This document shows, piece after piece, positions 1 through 7,589 of a DNA stretch of 11,535 nucleotides. A program made the position numbers and the translations under genes. The notes beneath the pieces were generated by a model that saw nothing but the letters and a program-made list of their open reading frames with translations, did not search any database and was not told the DNA's origin. The first letter of the stretch is position 1. Each line of letters starts with the position of its first letter. Source of the DNA: Bacteroidota bacterium (GTDB taxonomy: Bacteria > Bacteroidota > Bacteroidia > JAADEI01). The stretch lies in assembly GCA_024280615.1 (NCBI GenBank), contig JAJRPU010000250.1, positions 1-11,535 on the forward strand, in the 5' to 3' direction.

Positions 1-1593
1 CGATTGGTTGGTTGCAATTATGAGTACAGGCATGTTTTCGTCAATGAGTGCTATTGGTCCATGCTTCATTTCAGCAGCAGGGTATCCTTCTGCATGGATA
101 TATGAGATTTCTTTAAGTTTCAGGGCACCTTCAAGGGCAACAGGATAGTTGTATCCTCTGCCTAAATACAAGAAGTTGCTTGCATTCTGGAATTGATGAG
201 CTATTTTTTGAACAATTGGGTCTGCTTTGTCCAAAATCATCTGTACTTTATCTGGCAGTTCTTCCAACTCAGCCAATATCTTTGCGAATTTCTCTTCTGG
301 AATTGTGCCTTTTTCCTTACCGAAAAGCAAAGCCATAAGGGTCAACACCAACAATTGAGTAGTGAAAGCCTTTGTGGACGCAACTCCTATTTCGGGACCA
401 GCGTGCGTATAGACTCCCGCATCGGTCATTCTGGCAAGTGAGGACCCCACAACATTACATATTCCCAGCACAAGAGCACCCTCCTCTTTTGCTAATTGGA
501 CGGCAGCCAACGTGTCAGCAGTCTCTCCAGATTGGCTTATAGCGATGAACACATCATCAGGAAGAATAACCGGATTGCGATACCTAAACTCAGAAGCGTA
601 ATCTACGTAAGCGGGTATCCGCGCCAGGTCCTCAAATAGATATTTGCCTACCAGAGCAGCGTGCCAACTGGTCCCACATCCAAGCAGGGAAATTCTTGAA
701 GCAGAAAGAACCCTGTCCAGATAAGGCATAATGCCTCCCAGCCGAACCATATTCTCAGCAACATTAACCCTTCCACGCATTGAGTCCAGCAAACTCCTAG
801 GTTGCTCATAAATTTCTTTAAGCATAAAGTGTGGGAATCCACCTTTCTCTATGGCTTCTAGCTCCCATTCCAGTTCCTGCACCTCTGCAGAAACTCTCTT
901 GTTATCAATATTCCTTAATTCTACACCTTCGTTGATATCAATTATAGCTATTTCACCATCGTCCATATATATGACTTTTCGGGTATATTCAAGTATAGGG
1001 GTAGCATCGGAAGCAACAATGTATTCACCATCTCCCAAGCCAATAACCAGTGGACTGCTTTGACGGGCAGCAATCAACATATCTGGATTTTCCCTATCTA
1101 AAACGACGATAGCATAAGCCCCAACAATTTCTTTGAGAGCATACAAAACAGCCTCATAGGTATCCATCCCTTTGCTTTCCATAAAATATTCAATTAGTTG
1201 AACAACTACTTCTGTATCCGTATCGCTAACAAAAGAGTAACCTTTTCTAGTCAAAAATGCCTTAATTACATCATAATTTTCTATAATACCATTATGCACT
1301 ATTGCAAGCCTGCCACTTTGAGAAACATGTGGATGAGCATTGACATCGTTTGGTTCTCCGTGTGTTGCCCACCTCGTATGTCCAATACCTACATGTGCAT
1401 CAATTTTACGATTAGCAAGCATTTGTTTTAGGTCACTAACCTTCCCCTTCCGCTTAAACACATGCAAGTTACCAACTGTATCCACAATGGCAACACCAGC
1501 ACTGTCATAGCCTCTATATTCAAGGCGTTGCAAACCCTTTATCAACACTGGAACTGCTTGCCTCGGTCCCAAATATCCCACTATTCCACACAT
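1..1593 (-). CDS. glmS: Glutamine--fructose-6-phosphate aminotransferase (isomerizing), 3' end outside window
   Basis: GlmS converts fructose-6-phosphate and glutamine into glucosamine-6-phosphate, the first committed step toward UDP-GlcNAc for peptidoglycan and lipopolysaccharide. Reading from the ATG at 1593, the protein begins MCGIVGYLG, with the nucleophilic Cys2 exposed once Met1 is removed. The type 2 glutaminase domain (about residues 1-220) carries RLEYRGYDSAG, GHTRWATHGEP, NAHPH and HNGIIENY. Two SIS sugar-isomerase domains follow, with LLGCGTSWHA, ISQSGETADT and GVASTKAFTTQ. The window contains 531 codons of a family about 610 residues long, so roughly 80 C-terminal residues, including the end of the isomerase active site, lie beyond position 1. 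Translation starts 3 nt after the DUF4270 stop codon, so the gene is the promoter-distal member of the operon. No frameshift is visible. There is no room for a glmS ribozyme upstream. Confidence 0.98.
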   Translation of the reverse strand, partial: MCGIVGYLGPRQAVPVLIKGLQRLEYRGYDSAGVAIVDTVGNLHVFKRKGKVSDLKQMLANRKIDAHVGIGHTRWATHGEPNDVNAHPHVSQSGRLAIVHNGIIENYDVIKAFLTRKGYSFVSDTDTEVVVQLIEYFMESKGMDTYEAVLYALKEIVGAYAIVVLDRENPDMLIAARQSSPLVIGLGDGEYIVASDATPILEYTRKVIYMDDGEIAIIDINEGVELRNIDNKRVSAEVQELEWELEAIEKGGFPHFMLKEIYEQPRSLLDSMRGRVNVAENMVRLGGIMPYLDRVLSASRISLLGCGTSWHAALVGKYLFEDLARIPAYVDYASEFRYRNPVILPDDVFIAISQSGETADTLAAVQLAKEEGALVLGICNVVGSSLARMTDAGVYTHAGPEIGVASTKAFTTQLLVLTLMALLFGKEKGTIPEEKFAKILAELEELPDKVQMILDKADPIVQKIAHQFQNASNFLYLGRGYNYPVALEGALKLKEISYIHAEGYPAAEMKHGPIALIDENMPVLIIATNQS

Positions 1594-1596
1594 GAA

Positions 1597-2775
1597 CTAC
1601 AGGCTTTTTTCTATGTAAAGATAAACTTTCACGTTTGAAGTATCAATAAGCATTCTTGAAAACGTTACTCCTGCGTCTGGATGCTTAATCACCACAAATG
1701 GCGCTCTTAACGTCCCTTTTTGAACATATTGAATTGTTAATGGAATGGGAATTAAAAACTGTGCTGTGTCTCCCTTCACCACCCTGCTCACTGAAATTTC
1801 AACACCTCCATTTAACGCTTCAACTAAAACGAATGTTTCATCACTAGTAGTGTCATACCCCAGAACTGTTAATCTATCGGGCGTTTCAGGACTATGTTTA
1901 GCGTTAACAACAAGCCACGCACCCAGAATAACAAATGAATCGGGCACTTCGGGCAACCTGACCAGAATCATTGAACCCATTGGCGAAACATAAAGTAGCG
2001 AATCAGCAGGACCTTGAACCCACTGCTCTAATCGTGAATTAGTAAAAGAATACTCATATTGAGCACCATAACGACTACCAATGGGAATAATCCAGTTATT
2101 CTCTCCTTGCATCGTGTCTTTACTCCAATAAATAGTCAACTGTGAACTGTTGAGTAGTCCGATTCCCACCTCCAGAACCAGATTTGTATCAAGAACTTCA
2201 ATTGCCAACCCTCCAAAATTTTGTCTGAATTCACTCACAGATTTAATAATTCCAGTACTATGAGCATCAACGAGTTCCTGAGCCCAAGCCAGAGGAAAAG
2301 GTAACTTCCATTTTCCAGCCTCTTCACACATCACAACATCTCTGACTTCAACTTTTTGAACACTGGTATTGCTATAGAACACTGACGGCAACTGTTCTGT
2401 CCTATAAAGACGAACGTTGAAACAGGGCTTGTTAGAAGCAAACTGTCTGGAAGGTACGAATTCAAGGAAAGCGGAATCAACTGGGGACCACATTGGCGGC
2501 TCCTCGGAAACAGGTTGTAGTTCAAAATGGAACACCGCTTTTAATCTACCGCGATACGGGTCTTCCCAATTAGCAATAATCGGGGTTAAGTCCCTATCTG
2601 TTCGCACTACGGTTGTATCATACACTATTGTTGTATAAGGAACAGAAAGAGTATCATTTGCTTCCACATAGGGCACAGAAATAGGTATCTCAAGCGTATC
2701 TCCCTTATAGCAAGAGTGAAGTATAGTAAGCAAACCAAATACTAATAAGAATCTATGCTTATGAAGCGACCTCAT
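1597..2775 (-). CDS. DUF4270-type lipoprotein
   Basis: Predicted lipoprotein of 392 residues whose function is not known. The first ATG in frame (2775) gives MRSLHKHRF, a hydrophobic stretch (LLVFGLLTIL) and a lipobox-like L-H-S-C with Cys22 as the lipidation site. The frame stays open upstream to a TTG at 2817, but that start would bury the signal sequence. The mature part is beta-rich, with many short Asp/Ser/Thr-bounded strands, a DPYRGRLKAVF segment and an FxxNFGGLAIEV segment that resemble DUF4270 proteins of Bacteroidota. In that phylum DUF4270 genes commonly lie between a short GT5-like gene and glmS, exactly the order here; this context carries much of the assignment. The gene overlaps the GT5-like gene by 17 nt and ends 3 nt before glmS, suggesting coupled translation. 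Family call is likely; any cell-envelope role is inference. Confidence 0.75.
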   Translation of the reverse strand: MRSLHKHRFLLVFGLLTILHSCYKGDTLEIPISVPYVEANDTLSVPYTTIVYDTTVVRTDRDLTPIIANWEDPYRGRLKAVFHFELQPVSEEPPMWSPVDSAFLEFVPSRQFASNKPCFNVRLYRTEQLPSVFYSNTSVQKVEVRDVVMCEEAGKWKLPFPLAWAQELVDAHSTGIIKSVSEFRQNFGGLAIEVLDTNLVLEVGIGLLNSSQLTIYWSKDTMQGENNWIIPIGSRYGAQYEYSFTNSRLEQWVQGPADSLLYVSPMGSMILVRLPEVPDSFVILGAWLVVNAKHSPETPDRLTVLGYDTTSDETFVLVEALNGGVEISVSRVVKGDTAQFLIPIPLTIQYVQKGTLRAPFVVIKHPDAGVTFSRMLIDTSNVKVYLYIEKSL

Positions 2776-3622
2776 CGTGTTGCAACTGTCTGTAGAAAGA
2801 AATGTGTTCTTCAACAAATGGTTTCAAGTCAAGAGCATCCTGCAGCTTCATAAATGGTTTTCCTGTTTGTTCAGCATGTTCCTTAAGCCGCTTTTCAAAT
2901 GCTGGTTCAATGAATTCTGAGGCAATTATTATGCCATCTGAAAGGGTTGCCGCGGCGTAATACAACGCTTCATAAGTGCCTTCTTTGTACATCTCAAGGT
3001 CTTCGTCTGTAATAACATCTTCAACCTTAATGACCTCTGGCCACCCTTCCTCCAATTTTTCCGGGAAATAATCATCATACACGCTAAGTATCAACCGGGC
3101 TTTTTTGAACATTGGTTCATCGGCATATATTCTTCTGATAAATAATGGGACGAGAGTTGAGAACCATCCGTTTATGTGAATAATATCTGGTTCCCAGCCC
3201 AATTTCTTTAATACTTCGCAAACGCTACGTGCAAAGAAAGTCATTCTAAGTCCGTTATTAGGCAGGAATTGACTGAACTCATCTCTGAAAACATAGTCTT
3301 TTTCAAAGATTTCGTCATTGTCCATAAAATATATTTGCATTCTCACTTCTGGCAATGTGGCAACCTTTATCAACAGGGAATAGTCATCATCTCCAATGGT
3401 TATGTTCATTCCCGAGAGCCTGACCACCTCGTGCAGTCTGTGTTTCTTTTCATTAATTCTGCCGAATCTGGGCATCATTACTCGGGCTTCATAATTGTGT
3501 TGCTTGAGTTGAGCCAGCAAATCCCTAATAATTGTTCCTGCCAATGAAACCTCCAAATAAGGCTGCATTTCCTGAGTGATAATCAACACCTTCCCCTCTA
3601 TTCCTCCTGACCGCTTATTCAT
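2759..3622 (-). CDS. GT5 glycogen/starch synthase N-terminal-domain protein, probably non-catalytic
   Basis: A 287-residue protein matching only the N-terminal Rossmann half of GT5 glycogen synthases. Residues 11-22 (KVLIITQEMQPY) form the first strand and loop; residues 44-72 hold the YEARVMMPRFGRINEKK and LHEVVRLSGMNI segments; residues 145-163 (PDIIHINGWFSTLVPLFIR) correspond to the family's PDxxHxxDW region. The K-x-G-G ADP-glucose loop expected near residues 23-30 is replaced by LEVSLAGT, and the C-terminal GT domain is absent, so glycogen synthase activity is unlikely. This is the normal form of a Bacteroidota family usually annotated 'glycogen/starch synthase', not a truncation: the next gene begins at once with no remnant of a second domain. 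I chose the ATG at 3622, preceded by GGAAGG, over the GTG at 3661. The true role is unknown; a regulatory or sugar-nucleotide-sensing job linked to glmS is speculation. Confidence 0.85.
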   Translation of the reverse strand: MNKRSGGIEGKVLIITQEMQPYLEVSLAGTIIRDLLAQLKQHNYEARVMMPRFGRINEKKHRLHEVVRLSGMNITIGDDDYSLLIKVATLPEVRMQIYFMDNDEIFEKDYVFRDEFSQFLPNNGLRMTFFARSVCEVLKKLGWEPDIIHINGWFSTLVPLFIRRIYADEPMFKKARLILSVYDDYFPEKLEEGWPEVIKVEDVITDEDLEMYKEGTYEALYYAAATLSDGIIIASEFIEPAFEKRLKEHAEQTGKPFMKLQDALDLKPFVEEHISFYRQLQHDEVAS

Positions 3623-3683
3623 ACGCTTACCTTCCGATTTTTTGAATATAACGCAAAACACGAATTAATTAGTGCCAGCAATT
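3623..3683 (-). promoter_or_regulatory. Largest intra-operon gap, possible weak internal promoter
   Basis: This 61-nt gap is the only sizeable space within the eight-gene minus-strand run, and it sits just before the GT5-like/DUF4270/glmS trio. A TTG (3679-3681) lies 17 nt upstream of GTGTTTTG (3654-3661), a loose match to the Bacteroidota -33/-7 pattern TTTG...TAnnTTTG that lacks the TA of the -7 box. No terminator hairpin is visible. An internal promoter would let glmS be expressed independently, but the sequence support is poor. Confidence 0.22.
3630..3635 (-). promoter_or_regulatory. Shine-Dalgarno-like GGAAGG before the GT5-like gene
   Basis: On the minus strand GGAAGG lies 7 nt upstream of the ATG at 3622. 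It supports that start over the GTG at 3661. Most other starts in this window lack such a site, as is usual in Bacteroidota, so its functional weight is uncertain. Confidence 0.4.
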
Positions 3684-4469
3684 TTAAAAATCCACTATTA
3701 ATGAGACATTGAGAGAATACTGCAGTTGTGGATATGTGGGAACCGGTTCAGTATCGTATAATACATAAAACCCATTAACAAGTTTCACTTTCCTGTAAAC
3801 AGGGAATTCCAAAGCAAAATCCCAATATAGTCGCCAATCAGAAATGTTAACAAGCGAAGGTTGGAAATACAACACTGACGTCATAACAATTGAAGATTCA
3901 GATTTTAAAGAAAATGATAAATATGAACTATTACGAAATGTTTGTATAACTGCAGTGGCAGTATCTCTTATCACACCTTCTTCATATTCATACATCATCA
4001 ATGGACCGAAAAACATGTTCCATGTCTTTTGCCTGATTACAGCGAAGCGTGGACCCAATCCGGAAGTATATCTATGCTTAATCCCTGTAACAGAGTTCTT
4101 TTGATATTGCACGAAGAGTTCTGGGACCACATGTTTCTCAAGCCATTTTTCAAGATTATACCGCAAATGAAAAACCAGTTTATCCCGAATTTTGTTATTG
4201 TCCACCAGTTGAAGCATAAAGGAATTCATAAAAAGGAACATGTGTTTGCCTGTTCTGTATTGTATGTGAACATCCAGCCCATATTTCTGAATGTCATAAG
4301 TGCTTTTGTGCAGGTTAAGTGATAGTTTGATTCTTCCTGTACATCCTTCCGTCTGTTTGAGCCTTAAGGCTTCTGCGTTGAGGACCTGTGCAACGGATTC
4401 TGTAAAGATACCGAAAAGAATGATTAAACTTAGTGGCAATAAACTACGGATAAACTTTGGTATGGTCAT
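3684..4469 (-). CDS. DUF481-type outer-membrane beta-barrel protein
   Basis: A 261-residue exported protein from the ATG at 4469. Residues 1-28 form a Sec signal peptide (MTIPKFIRS, then a LLPLSLIILFGIF core, cleavage after SVAQ or SVA). The rest is a series of amphipathic strands with DUF481 landmarks: a GLGPRF segment, a FFGPLMMYEYEEG segment, RNSSYLSFSLK, a YFQPS strand, a DxEPVPTYPQLQYSL segment, and a terminal Phe typical of Bam-dependent barrels. An in-frame ATG lies 5 codons upstream (4484), but the chosen ATG has GGGAAG 5 nt before it and gives the cleaner signal peptide. The gene overlaps msrC by 26 nt. DUF481 proteins are poorly characterised; some are salt-induced outer-membrane proteins. 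Its substrate, if it is a channel, cannot be read from sequence. Family assignment is good, function unknown. Confidence 0.8.
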   Translation of the reverse strand: MTIPKFIRSLLPLSLIILFGIFTESVAQVLNAEALRLKQTEGCTGRIKLSLNLHKSTYDIQKYGLDVHIQYRTGKHMFLFMNSFMLQLVDNNKIRDKLVFHLRYNLEKWLEKHVVPELFVQYQKNSVTGIKHRYTSGLGPRFAVIRQKTWNMFFGPLMMYEYEEGVIRDTATAVIQTFRNSSYLSFSLKSESSIVMTSVLYFQPSLVNISDWRLYWDFALEFPVYRKVKLVNGFYVLYDTEPVPTYPQLQYSLNVSLIVDF

Positions 4470-4935
4470 ACTTGCTTCCCACATATCGGGCTATTTCTTC
4501 CAAATATCGGGCATCCATATCATCAAAGGCAGCAAGATAATCAGAATCAATATCCAAAACACATCTTAGAATTCCCTCTGAATCAACAACTGGGACAACT
4601 ATTTCCGACTTTGTGGACTCTGAACAGGCAATATATCCCGGGAACTTACTCACATCGGGAACAACATGTGTTTTCTTTGTCTCAGCAGTCTTGCCACAAA
4701 CTCCCTTTCCGAGTGGGATATGCAGGCATGCTTGATGCCCTTGATAAGGACCGACTATCAATAGATTAGGCGAGACCACTCTGTAGAAACCAGTCCAGTG
4801 ATAGTAATCAAAGGCGTGATGCAGTATAGCGACGGTAGTGGACAATATACAAATCCAATCTGATTCCTGGGCAAGAACACTTCTTATGTCCTTCAGCACT
4901 TTTGAATAAGTTTGTTCTTTCCGAAGCCTGTCCAT
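4444..4935 (-). CDS. msrC: Free methionine-(R)-sulfoxide reductase (GAF-domain fRMsr)
   Basis: fRMsr reduces free (not protein-bound) methionine-R-sulfoxide to methionine in the cytoplasm, using a Cys relay regenerated by thioredoxin. The 163-residue protein is a single GAF domain of normal family length. The three diagnostic cysteines are present: Cys70 (GHQACLHIP), Cys80 (GKGVCGKTA) and Cys104 (GYIACSES). Their spacing of 10 and 24 residues equals that of Cys84, Cys94 and Cys118 in the E. coli enzyme. HWTGFYRV, GPYQG, KSEIVVPVVD and CVLDIDS are also typical, so this is the enzyme and not a generic sensory GAF domain. It starts with ATG 3 nt after the AsnB-like stop and overlaps the DUF481 gene by 26 nt. 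Its place behind a transporter and an aminotransferase may reflect handling of imported, partly oxidised amino acids; that is inference. Confidence 0.93.
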   Translation of the reverse strand: MDRLRKEQTYSKVLKDIRSVLAQESDWICILSTTVAILHHAFDYYHWTGFYRVVSPNLLIVGPYQGHQACLHIPLGKGVCGKTAETKKTHVVPDVSKFPGYIACSESTKSEIVVPVVDSEGILRCVLDIDSDYLAAFDDMDARYLEEIARYVGSKYDHTKVYP

Positions 4936-4938
4936 TGA

Positions 4939-6189
4939 TTATGTCTTTTTCTTTTTGGGTTTAGCGGCGGGAAACAGGACGTTATTAAGGATTAGCCTAT
5001 ATCCGGGCGAAGTGGGATATTGTTTTAAATCTGTTGGGGGGTCTCCAACGAAGTGTTGATAATCTTCCGGGTCGTGCCCGCCATAGAAGGCGAAGAAACC
5101 TTTTCCGTATTGGGCATAAATGTATCGGGCTTCACCAGCCTGCCTATTCTCAGCAAGGATGGTAACATAGGGTTTAATTTTTGTTTTATCAAAAGCAGTC
5201 GTTTGACCCATGAATCCACGGATAACGTGAGTGTGGTTCTGTGTCAACATTGTGGGGATGGGGTCCAACTTTGCGGAGAATTCAAAAAGAGTGAAATAAT
5301 CTTTTTCCCTCGGGACTTTTCTTTTGTTTGTCATGTCTATATCAGAAAATTCATATACGTATGGGTTAGTAATTACTCTAAAATTCCAGAAAGCTAATGT
5401 TTTAGAGAAATCAAGTCTTTCATTGCAATCTGGGTCTGCGGGGTCTCCATCAAAAGGCGTCTCGCAAATGTCTGTGTTTTCAGCAGCAAGGGCAATGTCA
5501 TAAGTGTCTGTTCCTGAGCACATAGCAAATAGGTATCCACCGCCGGCAACAAACTCCTTTATTTTCTTAGCAACAGCCAATTTTAATTCTGCCACCGATG
5601 AGAATCCGTGTTTCTTAGCAATGTTTGTCAGGAATTCCACCCGGGCTTGATACCAGCGAGTATGGGCATAAGCAGCATAGAATTTTCCAAATTGTCCTGT
5701 GAAGTCTTCGTGATGCAAATGCAACCAGTCATAATTAGCCAGTTCTCCGGCAAGAACTTCATCGTCATAAATCTTCTCATAAGGAATATCGGTAAATTCA
5801 AGAACTAACAGGACTGCGTCATCCCATGGCTCTATGTCCGGGGGAGCATACACTGCTATTCGGGGGGCTTTCTCAAGCCTCATAAGGTCCATATTCACGT
5901 CCGGACGCGCTATGTAGTCCAGAATAGCCTGTCGCTGAGTTTCCGTAATGATTTCATAATTGACACCGCGAAGGTCGCAATCCAGTCGTGCAGTTTCGTC
6001 ATAAGGCATTAAGAACGACCCTCCTCTATAGTTCAACAACCATTCAACTATGTTTCCTCTGGCAAGGGACCTATAAACAATCCCATAGGCTTGCAAATGT
6101 TGGGTTTGTTCATCATCCATGGGAATGAAAATGTAATTCTGGGCATAAGTGGTCCAGAGTGTTGCCAACATAAATAGTAGGAACCTCAC
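4939..6189 (-). CDS. Exported 'asparagine synthetase B'-type protein with GATase-like Cys elbow
   Basis: A 416-residue protein of a Bacteroidota family often labelled 'asparagine synthetase B', although it has neither an N-terminal nucleophilic Cys nor the ATP-pyrophosphatase domain of AsnB. A Sec signal peptide (RFLLFMLATLWTTYAQ) precedes NYIFIPMDDEQ. Conserved-looking blocks are LLNYRGGSF (51-59), DWLHLHHEDFTGQ (154-166), VAGGGYLFAMCSGTD (214-228) and FYGGHDPEDY (368-377). Cys224 within G-G-Y-L-F-A-M-C-S-G resembles the nucleophile elbow of class I glutamine-amidotransferase-like folds (flavodoxin-like; compare ThuA and DJ-1/PfpI). Catalysis is unproven. The C terminus is a KPKKKK tail. The start is GTG at 6189, overlapping the symporter stop as GTGA; the next ATG (6171) would destroy the signal peptide. 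The tight coupling suggests it works with the symporter, perhaps as a periplasmic hydrolase or binding protein. Confidence 0.82.
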   Translation of the reverse strand: MRFLLFMLATLWTTYAQNYIFIPMDDEQTQHLQAYGIVYRSLARGNIVEWLLNYRGGSFLMPYDETARLDCDLRGVNYEIITETQRQAILDYIARPDVNMDLMRLEKAPRIAVYAPPDIEPWDDAVLLVLEFTDIPYEKIYDDEVLAGELANYDWLHLHHEDFTGQFGKFYAAYAHTRWYQARVEFLTNIAKKHGFSSVAELKLAVAKKIKEFVAGGGYLFAMCSGTDTYDIALAAENTDICETPFDGDPADPDCNERLDFSKTLAFWNFRVITNPYVYEFSDIDMTNKRKVPREKDYFTLFEFSAKLDPIPTMLTQNHTHVIRGFMGQTTAFDKTKIKPYVTILAENRQAGEARYIYAQYGKGFFAFYGGHDPEDYQHFVGDPPTDLKQYPTSPGYRLILNNVLFPAAKPKKKKT

Positions 6190-7589
6190 AGTTTTTCTCT
6201 TTTACCTGAAATAAGCAGTATAAAGAACGTTATGACAGCAGCCAGAAGTATGTGTTCAAAACTGAATTTATATCCCAATGAGTTTTCAACAAGTTGCTCC
6301 GTACCAATGGTTAGCACAGGCGATAGGGTTATAGCTAGCCAAACCCACAATACACGGGGCGTCTTCAAGCCAAGCAGTGCATAAACAAACAATCCTAACA
6401 AAGGACCATAGAAGTATGCAGAATATCTGAATAGCATGCTTATCACGGCATCATTATGCAAGACGAAGAACACAGTTGCCATAATTCCAATAACCATAGC
6501 AATTGTTAAATGGACAAGTTTTCTGTTCCAGCGTCCCTCCCGGTTGAAGTCCACCATCACTGAAGTGGTTAATCCAGTAATGGCAGAGTCAGCACTGGAC
6601 AGGGCAGCGGCAATCAACCCAATCAAGAACGCTATGCCCGCCACGTCATGCATGTGATTGATAGCCAACGAAGGGAATAGGGCATCCGATTTTTCTGGTA
6701 ATGGAATGGAAAAGTGATGAGCATAGCCGATTAGCACAAGCCCAAGAAACATAAAAACAACATTAACAACAACAAGCAAAATAGAGAAAACAAACACATT
6801 TTTCTGAGAATCCCGCAGTGACGGGCAAGACAAATTCTTTTGCATCATATCTTGGTCAAGACCAGTCATTACAACAGCGAACAATGCTCCGCTCACAAAA
6901 TACTTCCAGAAATATGATGGGCTATTTGGGTCCCAGTTGAAAATTTTGGCATTGGGCATATTTAAAAGGTCACTAACAGACAACTCAGCGCCATTAAAAG
7001 CAACCCAAATTGTTATAAGCAATGCAACGAGCATAGCAAGTGTCTGAATAACGTCTGTCCAGACAATTGTTTTTATTCCACCCTGAAAAGTGTATAACCA
7101 CATTATAGCAACCAGAATCAAGACAAGCAATGGGAACGGAATGGATTTTCCGATAATAAACTCATAAATAACAAAAGCAACGATATATAATCTCAGGGAA
7201 GCACCTATCAACCGAGCAATCAGGAACAGGACAGCACCTGCACGACGACCACTAACACCAAGCACTGGAACCAACACTTCATAGACAGTAGTAACCTTGT
7301 TTTTGTAATAAACTGGCAGCAACACAAGGGCAATAATCCAATATCCCAGGACATATCCAAAGACCATCTGCATATAGTGCCAATTGTTGGTAAGTGTCCA
7401 GCCGGGAACAGAAATAAATGTTATTCCTGAGAGGGTTGTTCCGACCATTCCGAAAGCCACTGCCCACCACTTGCTCTCACGACCCGCAAGGTAGAAATCC
7501 ATATTAGTGCTTCCCCTGCCAAAGAAATATCCCACAAAGATTAAAAAACCAAGATATAATGCAATTGCTATGAAAAAACTAATAATCAT
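6186..7589 (-). CDS. Sodium:solute symporter (SSS family)
   Basis: Inner-membrane Na+-coupled transporter of 467 residues with about 13 hydrophobic segments, normal for the SSS (SLC5-like) family. Visible landmarks, numbered from the ATG at 7589: FYLAGRESKWWAV (32-44) after the first membrane helix, GTTLSGITFISVPG in the unwound-helix region, GGIKTIVWTDVIQ (170-182, the classical SSS signature), DQDMMQKNL (245-253) and LSSADSAI (330-337), whose serines correspond to the Na2-site region in vSGLT. The substrate cannot be read from sequence; amino acids, sugars, carboxylates and pantothenate are all possible in the family. The ATG at 7589 overlaps the aminotransferase stop by one base (TGATG). 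A GTG one codon upstream (7592) is an alternative start. The AsnB-like gene begins within the last codons, suggesting obligate co-expression. Confidence 0.93.
   Translation of the reverse strand: MIISFFIAIALYLGFLIFVGYFFGRGSTNMDFYLAGRESKWWAVAFGMVGTTLSGITFISVPGWTLTNNWHYMQMVFGYVLGYWIIALVLLPVYYKNKVTTVYEVLVPVLGVSGRRAGAVLFLIARLIGASLRLYIVAFVIYEFIIGKSIPFPLLVLILVAIMWLYTFQGGIKTIVWTDVIQTLAMLVALLITIWVAFNGAELSVSDLLNMPNAKIFNWDPNSPSYFWKYFVSGALFAVVMTGLDQDMMQKNLSCPSLRDSQKNVFVFSILLVVVNVVFMFLGLVLIGYAHHFSIPLPEKSDALFPSLAINHMHDVAGIAFLIGLIAAALSSADSAITGLTTSVMVDFNREGRWNRKLVHLTIAMVIGIMATVFFVLHNDAVISMLFRYSAYFYGPLLGLFVYALLGLKTPRVLWVWLAITLSPVLTIGTEQLVENSLGYKFSFEHILLAAVITFFILLISGKREKL

Noticed and set aside
193..1431. Several open frames on the plus strand (for example 193-441, 851-1063, 1198-1431)
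   Set aside because: They lie antisense to glmS, whose minus-strand frame is unbroken with all family motifs. Their translations are compositionally odd and match nothing.
1594..1596. glmS ribozyme or riboswitch upstream of glmS
   Set aside because: Only 3 nt separate the preceding stop codon from the glmS start, and no ribozyme-like structure was recognised in the overlapping coding sequence.
2759..3622. GT5-like gene as a pseudogene truncated by a stop or frameshift
   Set aside because: No remnant of a C-terminal glycosyltransferase domain lies downstream in any frame; the DUF4270 gene begins immediately, and short GT5-like proteins are normal in this phylum.
3942..4322. 126-codon plus-strand open frame
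   Set aside because: Antisense to the DUF481 gene; its Cys/His/Ile-rich translation has no domain-like pattern, and the minus-strand gene has a signal peptide and family landmarks.
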